NCBI RefSeq assembly: GCF_003958645.1
Contig: NZ_RXLO01000004.1
Coordinates: forward strand, 1 to 64,000
Reading direction: 5' to 3'
DNA length: 64,000 nucleotides
Source: Chitinophaga rhizosphaerae
GTDB taxonomy: Bacteria > Bacteroidota > Bacteroidia > Chitinophagales > Chitinophagaceae
In this document: one piece after another, positions 26,757 to 35,583 of the stretch
Layout: each line of letters begins with the position of its first letter
Position numbering within the stretch: position 1 is the stretch's first letter
Translations under genes and position numbers: made by a program
The notes under the pieces: generated by a model
Databases searched by the model: none
Told to the model about the DNA's origin: nothing
What the model saw: the letters and a program-made list of their open reading frames with translations, nothing else

Positions 26757-27356
26757 CTACGACAGGCGCAGTACGAACCGCGCTTTCCCCAGCGCATGGT
26801 TCACTTCCACTTCGGTGCATTTCCCTTTATCGTAATGATAGACGTTGCGCTTGCCTTCGGGCAGCTGCAGTTCGTAGTTATGGTTGCCGAGGTGGCGGAG
26901 GATGAGCTCCTTGCCCAGGGTTTCACTGAAAACGGTATGCACGGCTGCCGGCTCGGAGAAGTAAAGGTCGCCCACGCAATAGAGAATTCCATCGGACGCG
27001 AGGTGCCGCGTTTCGCCCTTATGCACGATCACATAGTTTTTCCCGTTCCTTTTGACGGAGGTCAGCCGTTCGCCGCCTTTCCGCACTGCGAGCGATTCAT
27101 GTAGCACATGCTGGCGGTATGCTGTGGTGATATCCACCTCCATCCGCGCCATGAGCTTGGATTGTACCCGGCTTTGCATGGTGATCGTACGCCCGTCGGG
27201 CGTTTGCTGCAGCTTCACGGTTACGGTTCCGATGGGATTGTTGCCGAGGTAGATGTCGTACACATAGGAATGGGGGTTCTGGAACGCGGTGGTCAGGAAA
27301 AAGACCGGCGCCAGCAAGATCGATGCAATTCGGTTAAATGGGCGGCTCAGGTTCAT
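26757..27356 (-). CDS. Secreted protein of the DUF6134 type
   Basis: The protein is 199 residues from MNLSRPFNRIASILLAPVFF, a signal-like hydrophobic N-terminus. The body is beta-rich (YVYDIYLGNNPIGTVTVKLQ, MQSRVQSKLMARMEVDITT, LQLPEGKRNVYHYDKGKCTE). The pattern of a lipid-binding beta-barrel with repeated strands fits DUF6134. It is monocistronic. Its function is unknown, and the family call is moderate. Confidence 0.7.
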   Translation of the reverse strand: MNLSRPFNRIASILLAPVFFLTTAFQNPHSYVYDIYLGNNPIGTVTVKLQQTPDGRTITMQSRVQSKLMARMEVDITTAYRQHVLHESLAVRKGGERLTSVKRNGKNYVIVHKGETRHLASDGILYCVGDLYFSEPAAVHTVFSETLGKELILRHLGNHNYELQLPEGKRNVYHYDKGKCTEVEVNHALGKARFVLRLS

Positions 27357-27385
27357 GGCGGAAAGGGTTAAGTAAAACAATATAC

Positions 27386-27427
27386 GAAAAAGGCGGTTAC
27401 CGCATTTCGCAGCAACCGCCCTTTTTT
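27386..27427 (-). terminator. Terminator of the 2-oxoacid:ferredoxin oxidoreductase gene
   Basis: The stem AAGGCGGTT against AACCGCC(C)TT spans 27386-27427 with AT-rich flanks. On the minus strand a run of T follows the stem. Confidence 0.7.
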
Positions 27428-27445
27428 ATTGTGTGTTCGATCGTT

Positions 27446-29293
27446 TTACAGTAATTCCCGGATTTTTTCCACCAGTTCGCCTTTGGTGATGGGAACGCCC
27501 ATGATCTTGTTGTAACCTTTGGCGGGGATGAGGAATTGTTCGCGGATGATCTTGATGAGCTGACCGTTGTTGATCTCCGGGATCAGCACATGGTCGTAGC
27601 TGTGCAGGATTTCTTCCAGGTTGCGGGGGAAAGGGCGCAGGTAGCGGATGTGGGCATGCGCCACTTCGTGCCCTTCGGCCAGCAGTTCGATCACCGCGCT
27701 CTTGATGGCGCCGAAGGTAGAACCCCAGCCCAGTACGAGCACTTTACCTTTTTCAGGCCCTACTTCGATATCCTGTAACGGAATATGATCAGCGATCTTG
27801 TCCACTTTCTCCTGGCGGATCTTCACCATCAGCTGGTGGTTTTCCGGATCGTAGCTCACGTTGCCCGTAATATTCTGTTTCTCCAGGCCGCCGATGCGGT
27901 GCTCGAGGCCGGGGGTGCCTGGCACGGCCCAGGGGCGGACCAGGTCCTCGTTACGCTGATAGGGCAGGAAGGTTTCTTCGTCTTCCGCAAGGCCTTTCTT
28001 GAAATTCACTTCGATTTTCGGCAGATCGGCCTGTTTCGGGAAGCGCCAGGGCTCAGCGCCGTTGGCGATGTAACCGTCGCTGAGGAGGATCACCGGGGTC
28101 ATGTGCTGGACAGACAGTTTAAACGCTTCGAACGCCATATTGAAGCAGTCCGAAGGCGTTGCGGCGGCTACCACAGGCATGGGGCATTCGCCGTTACGGC
28201 CGTAGTACGCCTGCAGGAGGTCCGACTGTTCTGTTTTGGTGGGCAAACCGGTAGACGGCCCGCCGCGCTGGATGTCGATGATCAGCAGCGGGATTTCCAG
28301 CATCACGGCCAGGCCCATGGCTTCGCCCTTGAGCGCCACGCCGGGGCCGGAAGTGGTGGTGATGCCCATGTGCCCGCCGTAAGACGCGCCGATGGCCGAG
28401 GCGATGCCGGCGATCTCGTCTTCCGCCTGGAAGGTACGGATGCCGAAGTTTTTATACTTGCTCAGCTCGTGCAGGATGTCTGACGCGGGCGTGATCGGGT
28501 AGGTTCCGAGGAAAATGGGGAGGCCGGACTGCTGTCCTGCCGCTACGAGGCCGTAAGACAGTGCCGTATTCCCGGTGATGCTGCGGTAGGTGCCGGGCTC
28601 CATCCGGGCTTTTTCCACCTTGAACCGCGAGGCGAAGGCTTCCACGGTTTCGGCGAAGTTGTAACCGGCCTGGAGCACTTTCAGGTTACTGTCGAGGATA
28701 TCGGGCTTCTTGCCGAACTTGTCGGTCAGGAAGTTGACCGTGCTTTCCATATCGCGGTCGTAAAGCCAATAGAGGAACCCGAGCACGAACATGTTTTTGG
28801 CGCGGTCTTTTTCCTTCATGCCGAGGGGGCTTTCCTTGAGGGCTTCCCGCGTCATCTTGGTTACGTCCATGGTATGGAGCTGGTAGTTGGCGAGGGAGCC
28901 GTCTTCGATGGGATTTACGCCGTCGGGGTAATTGGCCAGGCGGAGGTTTTTGGCATCGAAGCCGTCGGTATTGGCGATGATGATGCCGCCTTTCTTCAGG
29001 CCTTTCAGGTTGGCTTTGAGCGCCGCGGCGTTCATGGCTACGAGTACATCGCAGGCATCGCCGGGGGTGAAGATGCGGTTAGACGAGAAATGCAGCTGGA
29101 AGCCGCTCACGCCGGGAAGCGTGCCCTGGGGCGCGCGGATCTCCGCGGGGAAATCGGGGAAAGTGCTCAGATCGTTGCCGATTAGCGCCGTGTTATTCGA
29201 GAATTGCGTACCCGTCAACTGCATGCCGTCGCCACTGTCGCCCGCAAATTTTATCACTACATCCTCTATCTGTTGAATCGTTCTATCGGACAT
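27446..29293 (-). CDS. korA: 2-oxoacid:acceptor (ferredoxin) oxidoreductase, fused gamma-alpha subunit
   Basis: This 615-residue protein joins an N-terminal gamma domain (about 1-195; VVIKFAGDSGDGMQLTGTQF) to the alpha (PYR) domain. The alpha domain carries FQAEDEIAGIASAIGASYGG, TTTSGPGVALKGEAMGLA and the RGGPSTGLPTKTEQSDLLQA segment typical of KorA. The enzyme oxidatively decarboxylates 2-oxoglutarate (or another 2-oxoacid) to the acyl-CoA and reduces ferredoxin. The beta (ThDP-binding) subunit is usually next to it, but neither neighbour encodes one here. 2-Oxoglutarate is the likely substrate by family; a pyruvate-type enzyme is not excluded. Confidence 0.85.
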   Translation of the reverse strand: MSDRTIQQIEDVVIKFAGDSGDGMQLTGTQFSNNTALIGNDLSTFPDFPAEIRAPQGTLPGVSGFQLHFSSNRIFTPGDACDVLVAMNAAALKANLKGLKKGGIIIANTDGFDAKNLRLANYPDGVNPIEDGSLANYQLHTMDVTKMTREALKESPLGMKEKDRAKNMFVLGFLYWLYDRDMESTVNFLTDKFGKKPDILDSNLKVLQAGYNFAETVEAFASRFKVEKARMEPGTYRSITGNTALSYGLVAAGQQSGLPIFLGTYPITPASDILHELSKYKNFGIRTFQAEDEIAGIASAIGASYGGHMGITTTSGPGVALKGEAMGLAVMLEIPLLIIDIQRGGPSTGLPTKTEQSDLLQAYYGRNGECPMPVVAAATPSDCFNMAFEAFKLSVQHMTPVILLSDGYIANGAEPWRFPKQADLPKIEVNFKKGLAEDEETFLPYQRNEDLVRPWAVPGTPGLEHRIGGLEKQNITGNVSYDPENHQLMVKIRQEKVDKIADHIPLQDIEVGPEKGKVLVLGWGSTFGAIKSAVIELLAEGHEVAHAHIRYLRPFPRNLEEILHSYDHVLIPEINNGQLIKIIREQFLIPAKGYNKIMGVPITKGELVEKIRELL

Positions 29294-29831
29294 TTGATGT
29301 TTGCTTTATGATGATATATATAATGGACAAATATGTTAGCCTGCGGCCGGACCAGGGGTCGGTTTCACAGGCTGCTACAAAAATCCCGTAAAATTACTGA
29401 ATCAGCCGCATTTCCGGCGACCTTTTCCCGCCTCAAAAGTATACAAAACCAGTAGACTTTTCTCATAACTAAATGGAATGCCCCATTACAGAAGCGCTTA
29501 CTGTTGTTTTTCCGGCAAGGTATTTGATATTTTTTGCCCCGTGAGAAATTGGCGGGTAACAGCAGTTTCGTGTCGTTTGAAACCCTTCACAGGAAGGGAT
29601 ATTGCCTAACTAACGTCAACGGCACTACGTAAATAAGTAGTATTCAGGATCGCCGCAAACCCAGTGTGTTAAAGGATTTATAAAGATTTGTTAAAGCAGT
29701 GAATTTTGATCAGGTGGCATGGTAATTGTAAAAAAACCAATAGTGATCAATATTTCAGCACTAATAAGTTTGTTTATTGAAAACGTTTACTTGAACCATT
29801 CTTTATTATTAAACCTTAAAAATTGTATGCT
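29294..29831. other. 538-base intergenic region with a probable promoter
   Basis: No supported open frame is seen on either strand. The part next to 29832 is AT-rich and contains an exact TAnnTTTG box (TAAGTTTG, 29765-29772). TATTTTTTG near 29531 is a one-insertion near match. The length would allow a small RNA or long leader, but no stem-loop with a T-run was found to support one. Confidence 0.5.
29765..29772 (+). promoter_or_regulatory. Phylum-type -7 box upstream of the small secreted protein gene
   Basis: TAAGTTTG matches TAnnTTTG exactly and would give a leader of about 50 bases for the gene at 29832. No TTG at the usual spacing was found for the -33 element. Confidence 0.35.
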
Positions 29832-30149
29832 ATGAAAAAAGCAAAAATGAGTTTGTTAGCAGTTGCGGCCGTTGCTTTCGGCGCTTTCGCCTTCAAAGGA
29901 ATCGCAGGCGGTACCATTTCCGGTAAAGTAGTTCCCGCAGACGGTGCAACCGAAGCCTGGGCTGTTTCCGGTACTGATACCCTGAAAGCAGCCATTGCCG
30001 ACGGCGCCTTCTCTTTCGCAGAAGCCAAAGCCGGCACTTACACCGTAGTTGTTGACGCCAAGGAACCCTTTAAAGACGCTACCATCACCGACGTGAAAGT
30101 AGAGGACGGTAAAGCTACCGACCTTGGCGAAATCAAACTGGCACAATAA
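29832..30149 (+). CDS. Small secreted protein with carboxypeptidase-regulatory-like domain
   Basis: The protein is 105 residues starting MKKAKMSLLAVAAVAFGAFA, a signal sequence. The mature part is a single beta-sandwich of the CarboxypepD_reg type: GTISGKVVPADGA at the start, then AGTYTVVVDAKEPFKDATIT and VKVEDGKATDLGEIKL. Such domains in Bacteroidota are usually part of larger outer-membrane proteins; here one stands alone. It has its own promoter box and terminator, so it is probably a separately expressed envelope protein of unknown role. Confidence 0.75.
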   Translation: MKKAKMSLLAVAAVAFGAFAFKGIAGGTISGKVVPADGATEAWAVSGTDTLKAAIADGAFSFAEAKAGTYTVVVDAKEPFKDATITDVKVEDGKATDLGEIKLAQ

Positions 30150-30180
30150 GTAAATAGTTGGTTTTCATAGGGGTTAATCA

Positions 30181-30218
30181 AGCCGGTCCGCCTTGCAGAG
30201 GCGGCCGGCTTATTTTTT
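30181..30218 (+). terminator. Terminator of the small secreted protein gene
   Basis: The stem AGCCGG(T)CCGCC against GGCGGCCGGCT has a one-base bulge and is followed by TATTTTTTT. Confidence 0.85.
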
Positions 30219-30304
30219 TCCCGCCCTTTTGGGGGTAGCACCTCCTTTCGCCGTCATTATTACATCCGCCTCCATTGCGGAATACCCCTTTAAAAAAGAC
30301 AGTA

Positions 30305-31063
30305 ATGAAAATGACGGCTAAAAAAGAATCAGTTATCGCCCTTGGCGGCCTCGGCGCCGGGCTCCTCCTTTGCCTTCTGGCCATCTTCGGGCTCATCCTC
30401 ACCGGCTGCAGCCACGAAAACGTCTTCGGCTCCGGCCGCATGATCACCGAAGAACGGGCGGTCAGCCCCTTCAATGAAGTCACCATCGACGGGTCTATGG
30501 ACATCGTCATCGAGCAGGGGCCCAATGTTCCCCTGGTGGTGGAAGCGGAAGACAACGTCATGCGCTACGTGGAAACCTACGTTAGCGGCACCACGCTCCG
30601 CATCAAAATGCGCAACGGCCTCAATCTCAGGAAACACAAACAGATCCGGGTACAGATCCAGAGCGAAGATTACCGCCGGGTCGTATTCTCCGGATCGGGC
30701 AGCATCACCGCGCCGGATACCATTCATACCACCCAGTTCACCGCCGAGCTGAACGGCAGTGGCGACGGCCAACTGAAAGTGGACGCCAACGAAGTGCGCT
30801 TCTACCTCAATGGCTCCGGCAACATCCGGGCCACCGGCAAAGCCCGCGAATATTTCGCAGACATCAGCGGCAGCGGCAACATCCAGGCGCAGGACGTAAA
30901 ATCCGTCAATGCAGACGTGCGCATCAGCGGCTCCGGCAACCAGTCCATTTCCGTGACAGACAACCTGAAAGCCAGAATAGCCGGGAGCGGGAACATCCGT
31001 TACTGGGGCAACCCCGCCGTGAACGTCAACATCACCGGGTCCGGAAAAGTCATCAAACAATAG
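30305..31063 (+). CDS. Head-GIN (DUF2807) domain lipoprotein
   Basis: The protein is 252 residues from MKMTAKKESVIALGG; a TTG at 30275 would add 10 residues. The hydrophobic N-terminus carries a lipobox-like LILTGC. The body is a right-handed beta-helix with the repeated ISGSGNI / LNGSGN / RIAGSGNIRYWG turns that define the putative auto-transporter adhesin head-GIN domain. It is probably anchored in the envelope. It precedes the ECF sigma factor gene by 99 bases. The family's function is not established. Confidence 0.88.
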   Translation: MKMTAKKESVIALGGLGAGLLLCLLAIFGLILTGCSHENVFGSGRMITEERAVSPFNEVTIDGSMDIVIEQGPNVPLVVEAEDNVMRYVETYVSGTTLRIKMRNGLNLRKHKQIRVQIQSEDYRRVVFSGSGSITAPDTIHTTQFTAELNGSGDGQLKVDANEVRFYLNGSGNIRATGKAREYFADISGSGNIQAQDVKSVNADVRISGSGNQSISVTDNLKARIAGSGNIRYWGNPAVNVNITGSGKVIKQ

Positions 31064-31162
31064 CACCACCGAAAGGACACAATGAATACAAGCGCTGTAC
31101 TGTCATCCACCATTCGTCCAGACCGGCGATTTACGAAAGCTCAAACCGGTTATTTTTGCAAT

Positions 31163-31699
31163 ATGTCAGAAAACGACCGGTTATTGCAACTACTTCGGGA
31201 AGATGAGCACCAGTTCATGAAAGCCCTCTTCCAGGCCTACTTTGCGCTCGTGTGCAAGTCGATCTACCGGCTTGTGCCCGACATGGCCACCGCGGAAGAC
31301 CTGGCGCAGGAGGTTTTCATCAAGGTCTGGAACCGGCGCGGGCAGCTGGAGGAAGTCTACTTCAAGGCTTACCTGCATCGCGCGGCGGTAAACATGGCGC
31401 TGGACCATATAGACAAGCACAAGCGCCGGGGCGGCCCTCCCCAGGAAATCGGGCCGGCGGCGGAAGAACAGCAGGCCACCGCACCGGTGGTCCACCTCGC
31501 AGAAACGCAGACCCGCATCCGGCAGGCGGTAGACGCGTTGCCGGAAAAATGCCGGGAGGTTTTTGTCTTGAGCCGGTATGAGGAAATGAGTTACAAGGAA
31601 ATCGCGAGCACCATGCAGATTTCCGTCAAAACAGTTGAAAACCAAATGATCACGGCGCTCAAAAAATTGCGCCATTCGCTCAGGGAATATTTGGAATGA
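31163..31699 (+). CDS. ECF-type RNA polymerase sigma factor (Bacteroidota sigma-70 family)
   Basis: The protein is 178 residues when started at MSENDRLLQLLREDEH; the upstream in-frame ATG at 31082 gives a non-conserved extension. Region 2 (FKAYF-like helix, then DLAQEVFIKVWNRRGQLEE) and region 4 (ALPEKCREVFVLSRYEEMSY, EIASTMQISVKTVENQMITA) are both intact. The adjacent FecR-type gene should encode its anti-sigma factor. The TonB-dependent receptor normally found next to such pairs is missing. An exact TAnnTTTG box (31151-31158) lies only 4 bases before the ATG. Confidence 0.92.
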   Translation: MSENDRLLQLLREDEHQFMKALFQAYFALVCKSIYRLVPDMATAEDLAQEVFIKVWNRRGQLEEVYFKAYLHRAAVNMALDHIDKHKRRGGPPQEIGPAAEEQQATAPVVHLAETQTRIRQAVDALPEKCREVFVLSRYEEMSYKEIASTMQISVKTVENQMITALKKLRHSLREYLE

Positions 31700-31762
31700 C
31701 GATGCTTCCCTACACCGACCACACCATTGTCATGAAGTATTTCCAATCAGAAAAAAACTAGC

Positions 31763-32743
31763 ATGTTGAGCAACGAACATATGGATACACTGATCGCCCG
31801 GGATATCGAGGGTACGATCTCCGGGGCCGAAAAGCAGGAGCTGGCCGGCTGGCTGCGGGAAGACCCCTCCAACCAGGCCTACTACGACGCGCTGAAAGAT
31901 ACCTGGCACCTGGCGGCCGACGCCTGGAACGAAATGCCCGAGCCCGATACCGCCGCCAACTGGGAACGATTTTCCCAAAAGATCGAAACCCAGGCGCCCG
32001 CGCCCCTGAAAGTAGCCCACCGCGGCCGCAGCAAATGGCTCGCCGCCGCCGGCGTGGCCGCCATCATCGCCACGGGGATCACGATCTTCTTCAACCGTTC
32101 CGATAAAAACGTGACCCTCGCGGCCACCACCGAAAAACAACTTTTCACCCTGCCCGATGGCAGTAAGGTATATCTCAACCGCCATTCCACCCTGCAATAC
32201 AACGAACGATTCGCGCAAAACAACCGCGACATCACGCTCCAGGGCGAAGCTTTCTTCGACGTGGCGCCCAATGAAGCGCACCCGTTCATCGTGCACGCCG
32301 GCGCCTCGCAGACGGAAGTGCTCGGCACTTCGTTCGGCATCAAAGCATACGGAGAAGAGCCGGTACGGCTCAATGTGGTTACCGGGAAAGTCGCTTTCTC
32401 CAACGCCACCCGCAAATCAGGCGCCCTCGTGCTCACTGCGGGCCATGCCGCTACTGTTCAGGCAGATAAAGATCCCAGGGCGGAAACCGCCACCGATCCC
32501 AATTTCACTTCCTGGAAAGACGACCGCCTCGTGTTCCAGCACGTTCCGCTGCGCGCCACCTTCGAAGCCATGGAAGACTATTTCGGGATCACGATCAAGG
32601 TAGACGACCCCTCGCTGGCCAACCTCGATTATATGGGAACGTTTGACCAGCCGGATGTAGACAGTATGTTCAAAGTGATCGCCGCATCTACCAACGTGAA
32701 AATCGTGGAAGAAAGCAAAGGCGTCTATTCCGTTCGTAAATAA
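31763..32743 (+). CDS. FecR family anti-sigma factor
   Basis: This 326-residue protein has a cytoplasmic N-terminal region (about 1-85), one membrane helix (WLAAAGVAAIIATGITIFF) and a periplasmic FecR domain (TLPDGSKVYLNRHSTLQYNE, ITLQGEAFFDVAPNEAHPF, TSFGIKAYG). A C-terminal STN-like/DUF4974 segment follows (LVFQHVPLRATFEAMEDYFG). It should hold the upstream sigma factor until a periplasmic signal arrives. No susC/susD-like receptor follows; a strong terminator and then the lasso cluster come next. Confidence 0.92.
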   Translation: MLSNEHMDTLIARDIEGTISGAEKQELAGWLREDPSNQAYYDALKDTWHLAADAWNEMPEPDTAANWERFSQKIETQAPAPLKVAHRGRSKWLAAAGVAAIIATGITIFFNRSDKNVTLAATTEKQLFTLPDGSKVYLNRHSTLQYNERFAQNNRDITLQGEAFFDVAPNEAHPFIVHAGASQTEVLGTSFGIKAYGEEPVRLNVVTGKVAFSNATRKSGALVLTAGHAATVQADKDPRAETATDPNFTSWKDDRLVFQHVPLRATFEAMEDYFGITIKVDDPSLANLDYMGTFDQPDVDSMFKVIAASTNVKIVEESKGVYSVRK

Positions 32744-32783
32744 CCTTGCCATAAGGCTAATAAGCACCACTTAAAACAACGAC

Positions 32784-32810
32784 ATCCGGGCCCGCGGGCC
32801 CGGATTTTTT
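32784..32810 (+). terminator. Terminator of the sigma/FecR operon
   Basis: A perfect 22-base palindrome (ATCCGGGCCC at 32784-32793, mirrored at 32796-32805) is followed by a six-T run. It separates the sigma/FecR pair from the lasso cluster. Confidence 0.9.
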
Positions 32811-32916
32811 ATGCCCCGAAACTACCGTTCTACCAACCTTCGCCGATAAAAACAGGAGGTTTAAACAAAATTCCGCGGGGCTTGTTGAATTATTATCTCG
32901 ATTATCTGAATTATTT

Positions 32917-32924
32917 TAATTTTG
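32917..32924 (+). promoter_or_regulatory. Probable -7 box of the lasso-peptide operon
   Basis: TAATTTTG matches TAnnTTTG exactly in a very AT-rich stretch. Transcription would start near 32931, about 50 bases before the first gene. No TTG with normal spacing was seen (the nearest, at 32885, is 29 bases away), so the promoter may be weak or need an activator or alternative sigma factor. Confidence 0.4.
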
Positions 32925-32981
32925 ATATCTAATTACTTTTTATTGAAGCACTATTTAATACTATTTTAACCCCATAAATGA

Positions 32982-33257
32982 ATGAGTCAATTCGAGAAAA
33001 ACATCAATATATCAAAAAACACGATTTCCCGGGAAATGGGAGACGCTTTCGTTATCCTGAACGTTCATAGTGAACGGTTCTATGAGTTGAATGATGTCGG
33101 GAAGCGATTTTGGGAGTTGATATCGTCTCACCACCAATTCGACGAAGCTTTGAGCATCCTGCAAAATGAATACGACGTCTACCCGGACCAGTTGCGGGAA
33201 GATTTGTGGCGGCTCGTTGAACAACTTGAGAATGCGGAATTAATCTATTGTAGCTAA
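32982..33257 (+). CDS. Lasso peptide B1 protein: PqqD-like RiPP recognition element
   Basis: This 91-residue protein has the PqqD fold pattern: an N-terminal beta region (ISREMGDAFVILNVHSERFY), ELNDVGKRFWELI and a C-terminal helical half ending LWRLVEQLENAELIYCS. In lasso systems with split B proteins, this protein binds the leader peptide and delivers the precursor to the B2 protease. Its stop overlaps the B2 start by one base (TAATG), which indicates translational coupling. Confidence 0.9.
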   Translation: MSQFEKNINISKNTISREMGDAFVILNVHSERFYELNDVGKRFWELISSHHQFDEALSILQNEYDVYPDQLREDLWRLVEQLENAELIYCS

Positions 33258-33727
33258 TGGGTCCCCAACCAGATGTAAGCATCGTCTACAGGTCGATGAG
33301 AGCGCAAGAACGCCTGTTGCTTCAAGCCCACGCCATCACCATATTAACGGAGACCAGTCTCCGCTTCACCGGATTGCGGACTACGCAAAAGCTATTAACC
33401 CGTTTTATGAAAAACGTGCCTCCGCCAGCTCCGGAAGCAACGATCGTGCTGCTCGATACTTATTCATCCATCTTCAACCGGATGAAAACGGCAGCTTCCC
33501 GGAAGGGGCGATGCCTCTCACAATCGCTGGCGATGCGCTTCATGCTGGGCAGGAAAGGTATTTCTACTGACTTGAGGATCGGCATCTGCCAGGAGCACGG
33601 GAAAATGGAAGCGCACGCCTGGCTGGAAAAGGATGGCAAACCGGTTAACGATCATCCATCCATGATCGAAGGATATATGACATTACCGCTAGAAAAAGTG
33701 AACGTTAATACCAGACTGTTTGCATGA
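33257..33727 (+). CDS. Lasso peptide B2 protein: transglutaminase-like leader peptidase
   Basis: This 156-residue protein carries the cysteine-protease triad expected of B2: Cys86 in RKGRCLSQSLA, His120 in MEAHAWLE and Asp132 in PVNDHP. The order and spacing match lasso biosynthesis B2 proteins, which cut off the leader before or during cyclisation. The N-terminal helical region (LLLQAHAITILTETSLRFTG) is also typical. It overlaps the cyclase start by four bases (ATGA). Confidence 0.9.
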   Translation: MGPQPDVSIVYRSMRAQERLLLQAHAITILTETSLRFTGLRTTQKLLTRFMKNVPPPAPEATIVLLDTYSSIFNRMKTAASRKGRCLSQSLAMRFMLGRKGISTDLRIGICQEHGKMEAHAWLEKDGKPVNDHPSMIEGYMTLPLEKVNVNTRLFA

Positions 33728-35583
33728 GCGGATTCATTGGCATATTGTCTCCGGCGATCCAAGCCACCGATCTCTCGCTGCTCGACCGGGCCGCCGCCGT
33801 TATCGCATCCTGCTGTACCGGAAACCAGGATACCTGGAACGGGCCGCGGGCCGCGTTTCGGTCAGGGAGCTTCCATACCGGGAGTAGCCCGGCATCAGCC
33901 CACCTTCCGGTCATCATCGATAACGACCTCCGTATCCTGGGAGACATCCGGCTGGATAATCGCCTCCGCCTGGTCAAAGAATTGAGCCATTCCTCCGGAA
34001 CGATCAGCAGCTCCACGCCCGACGCCCTCCTTGTTCTGCAAGCTTACAAACTTTATGGAGAAGATTGTCTGCAGCATATCTCGGGAGATTTCGCGTTTGC
34101 CATTTACGACGGCCTTCGCGATGAGCTGTTTTGCGCCCGAGATCACTTCGGGGTCATTCCTTTTTACTTTGCACATACCGGCAACAGGTTCTTTTTCACC
34201 AATTTCTACCGCGCGTTGCAGGTAGACCGGGAACTGATGGCGGAACTGGACGATGTTGTGCTGGATGATTTCCTCCTGAACGGAATCAACCGGCACTTCG
34301 ACAAAACGGTTTATATCAAAGTAAAGAAACTTCCTCCCGCCCACAGGTTGAAGTTCCGTAACGGCACACTTCAAATCAGCCGCTATTGGGAACCGCCGAC
34401 CGAAGTGGCGCCCATCCGGTATAAAAAAGACATTACTTACGCCGATCACTTTTACCAACTGTTCGAAAATGCCGTTGCCGACCGCATATCCGGTAACCGG
34501 CTGGCGTGTTCACTCAGCGGCGGGATGGATAGTTCCGCCATTGCTGCAACCGCCAAGAGTGTCCAGGACGCTCGGTTTGGCAACGATCACGAGTTGGTGG
34601 CATACAACATCGGATATCGGCACCTGGTCAATGAAAATGAAGGTTATTTCGCGGATTTAACAGCCAGGCATCTCCAGGTATCTATCCGGCATTACATAGC
34701 GGAAGATTACATCCATCATATTACGGAGCCGGCCGCTGGCTGGATGCCGGAACCCGTTGCCATTCCGGAGGCAACGGCGGAGTCACATATCCTGGCAGAC
34801 GCAGCGTCGTTTTCCGGCATATTCCTGACCGGATTCGGCGGCGATCCGCTGTTTGCCTATGAGCCGCTGTCGAGGCAAAGGCTTTCCCGGCAGGGCCACC
34901 GTATGCAGGCAGTGGCAGATGACTGGATGTATTGCAAAACAGCAGGTAATCTGTTGCCCCTCGCATTGAAAGCATGGCAAAGGGTTCGGGGAAAACGACC
35001 ATCCACCGGCATGGCGATGCCTGACTGGTACGATACTGCCAGCTTTGCGGGAAGCGCGCGCCCGGCCGCCATCAACCCGGACGGCACATCCTTCGGCTCT
35101 AACTTTTCCATGGCCAGAAATCCATACTGGGCATGGCTTTTCGAGTGCTCACATCCGGGCTTTACAGGAAAGCCGCTCCAGGTACGACATCCGTTCTTTT
35201 CACTGGATTTGTTGCAGTTCGCATTGGCACTTCCTGCGCATTTGTTGCATAGAAAAGCATTGCTGCGCATGGCCATGATCCCCCGGTTACCGGAAGCCAT
35301 CGTCACAAGGCCGAAAACGCCGTTGTACGGAAATCCGTACGCCAAATTCCTGGGATCCCGCGAAGTGCGCGAAGTGCTCGAAAAAAGAATTAGCGAAGCC
35401 GGCGATTTCCTGCGCGGGAAAATCGATGTAAGGCTGTTACTCGCCTCACTGATCGGTCCGTGCCAACACCCAGCAGCTTACGCAAGTGTGATACATATTC
35501 TCCAAATAATCTCTTGGAAAAAAAATACCGTTGAAGCTGACCTATTTCATTCACCAAATAAAAACAGTTATGGACTACAATGA
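33724..35583 (+). CDS. Lasso peptide cyclase (asparagine-synthase-like, C protein)
   Basis: This 619-residue protein has an N-terminal class-II glutaminase-like domain followed by an asparagine-synthetase domain with the pyrophosphatase loop CSLSGGMDSSAIA (about residue 264). The N-terminus reads MSGFIG, so the Cys2 nucleophile of true AsnB is replaced by Ser and glutamine hydrolysis is not expected. This is usual for lasso cyclases, which adenylate a precursor Asp or Glu side chain and close the isopeptide ring. The stop overlaps the precursor start by 14 bases. Confidence 0.92.
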   Translation: MSGFIGILSPAIQATDLSLLDRAAAVIASCCTGNQDTWNGPRAAFRSGSFHTGSSPASAHLPVIIDNDLRILGDIRLDNRLRLVKELSHSSGTISSSTPDALLVLQAYKLYGEDCLQHISGDFAFAIYDGLRDELFCARDHFGVIPFYFAHTGNRFFFTNFYRALQVDRELMAELDDVVLDDFLLNGINRHFDKTVYIKVKKLPPAHRLKFRNGTLQISRYWEPPTEVAPIRYKKDITYADHFYQLFENAVADRISGNRLACSLSGGMDSSAIAATAKSVQDARFGNDHELVAYNIGYRHLVNENEGYFADLTARHLQVSIRHYIAEDYIHHITEPAAGWMPEPVAIPEATAESHILADAASFSGIFLTGFGGDPLFAYEPLSRQRLSRQGHRMQAVADDWMYCKTAGNLLPLALKAWQRVRGKRPSTGMAMPDWYDTASFAGSARPAAINPDGTSFGSNFSMARNPYWAWLFECSHPGFTGKPLQVRHPFFSLDLLQFALALPAHLLHRKALLRMAMIPRLPEAIVTRPKTPLYGNPYAKFLGSREVREVLEKRISEAGDFLRGKIDVRLLLASLIGPCQHPAAYASVIHILQIISWKKNTVEADLFHSPNKNSYGLQ

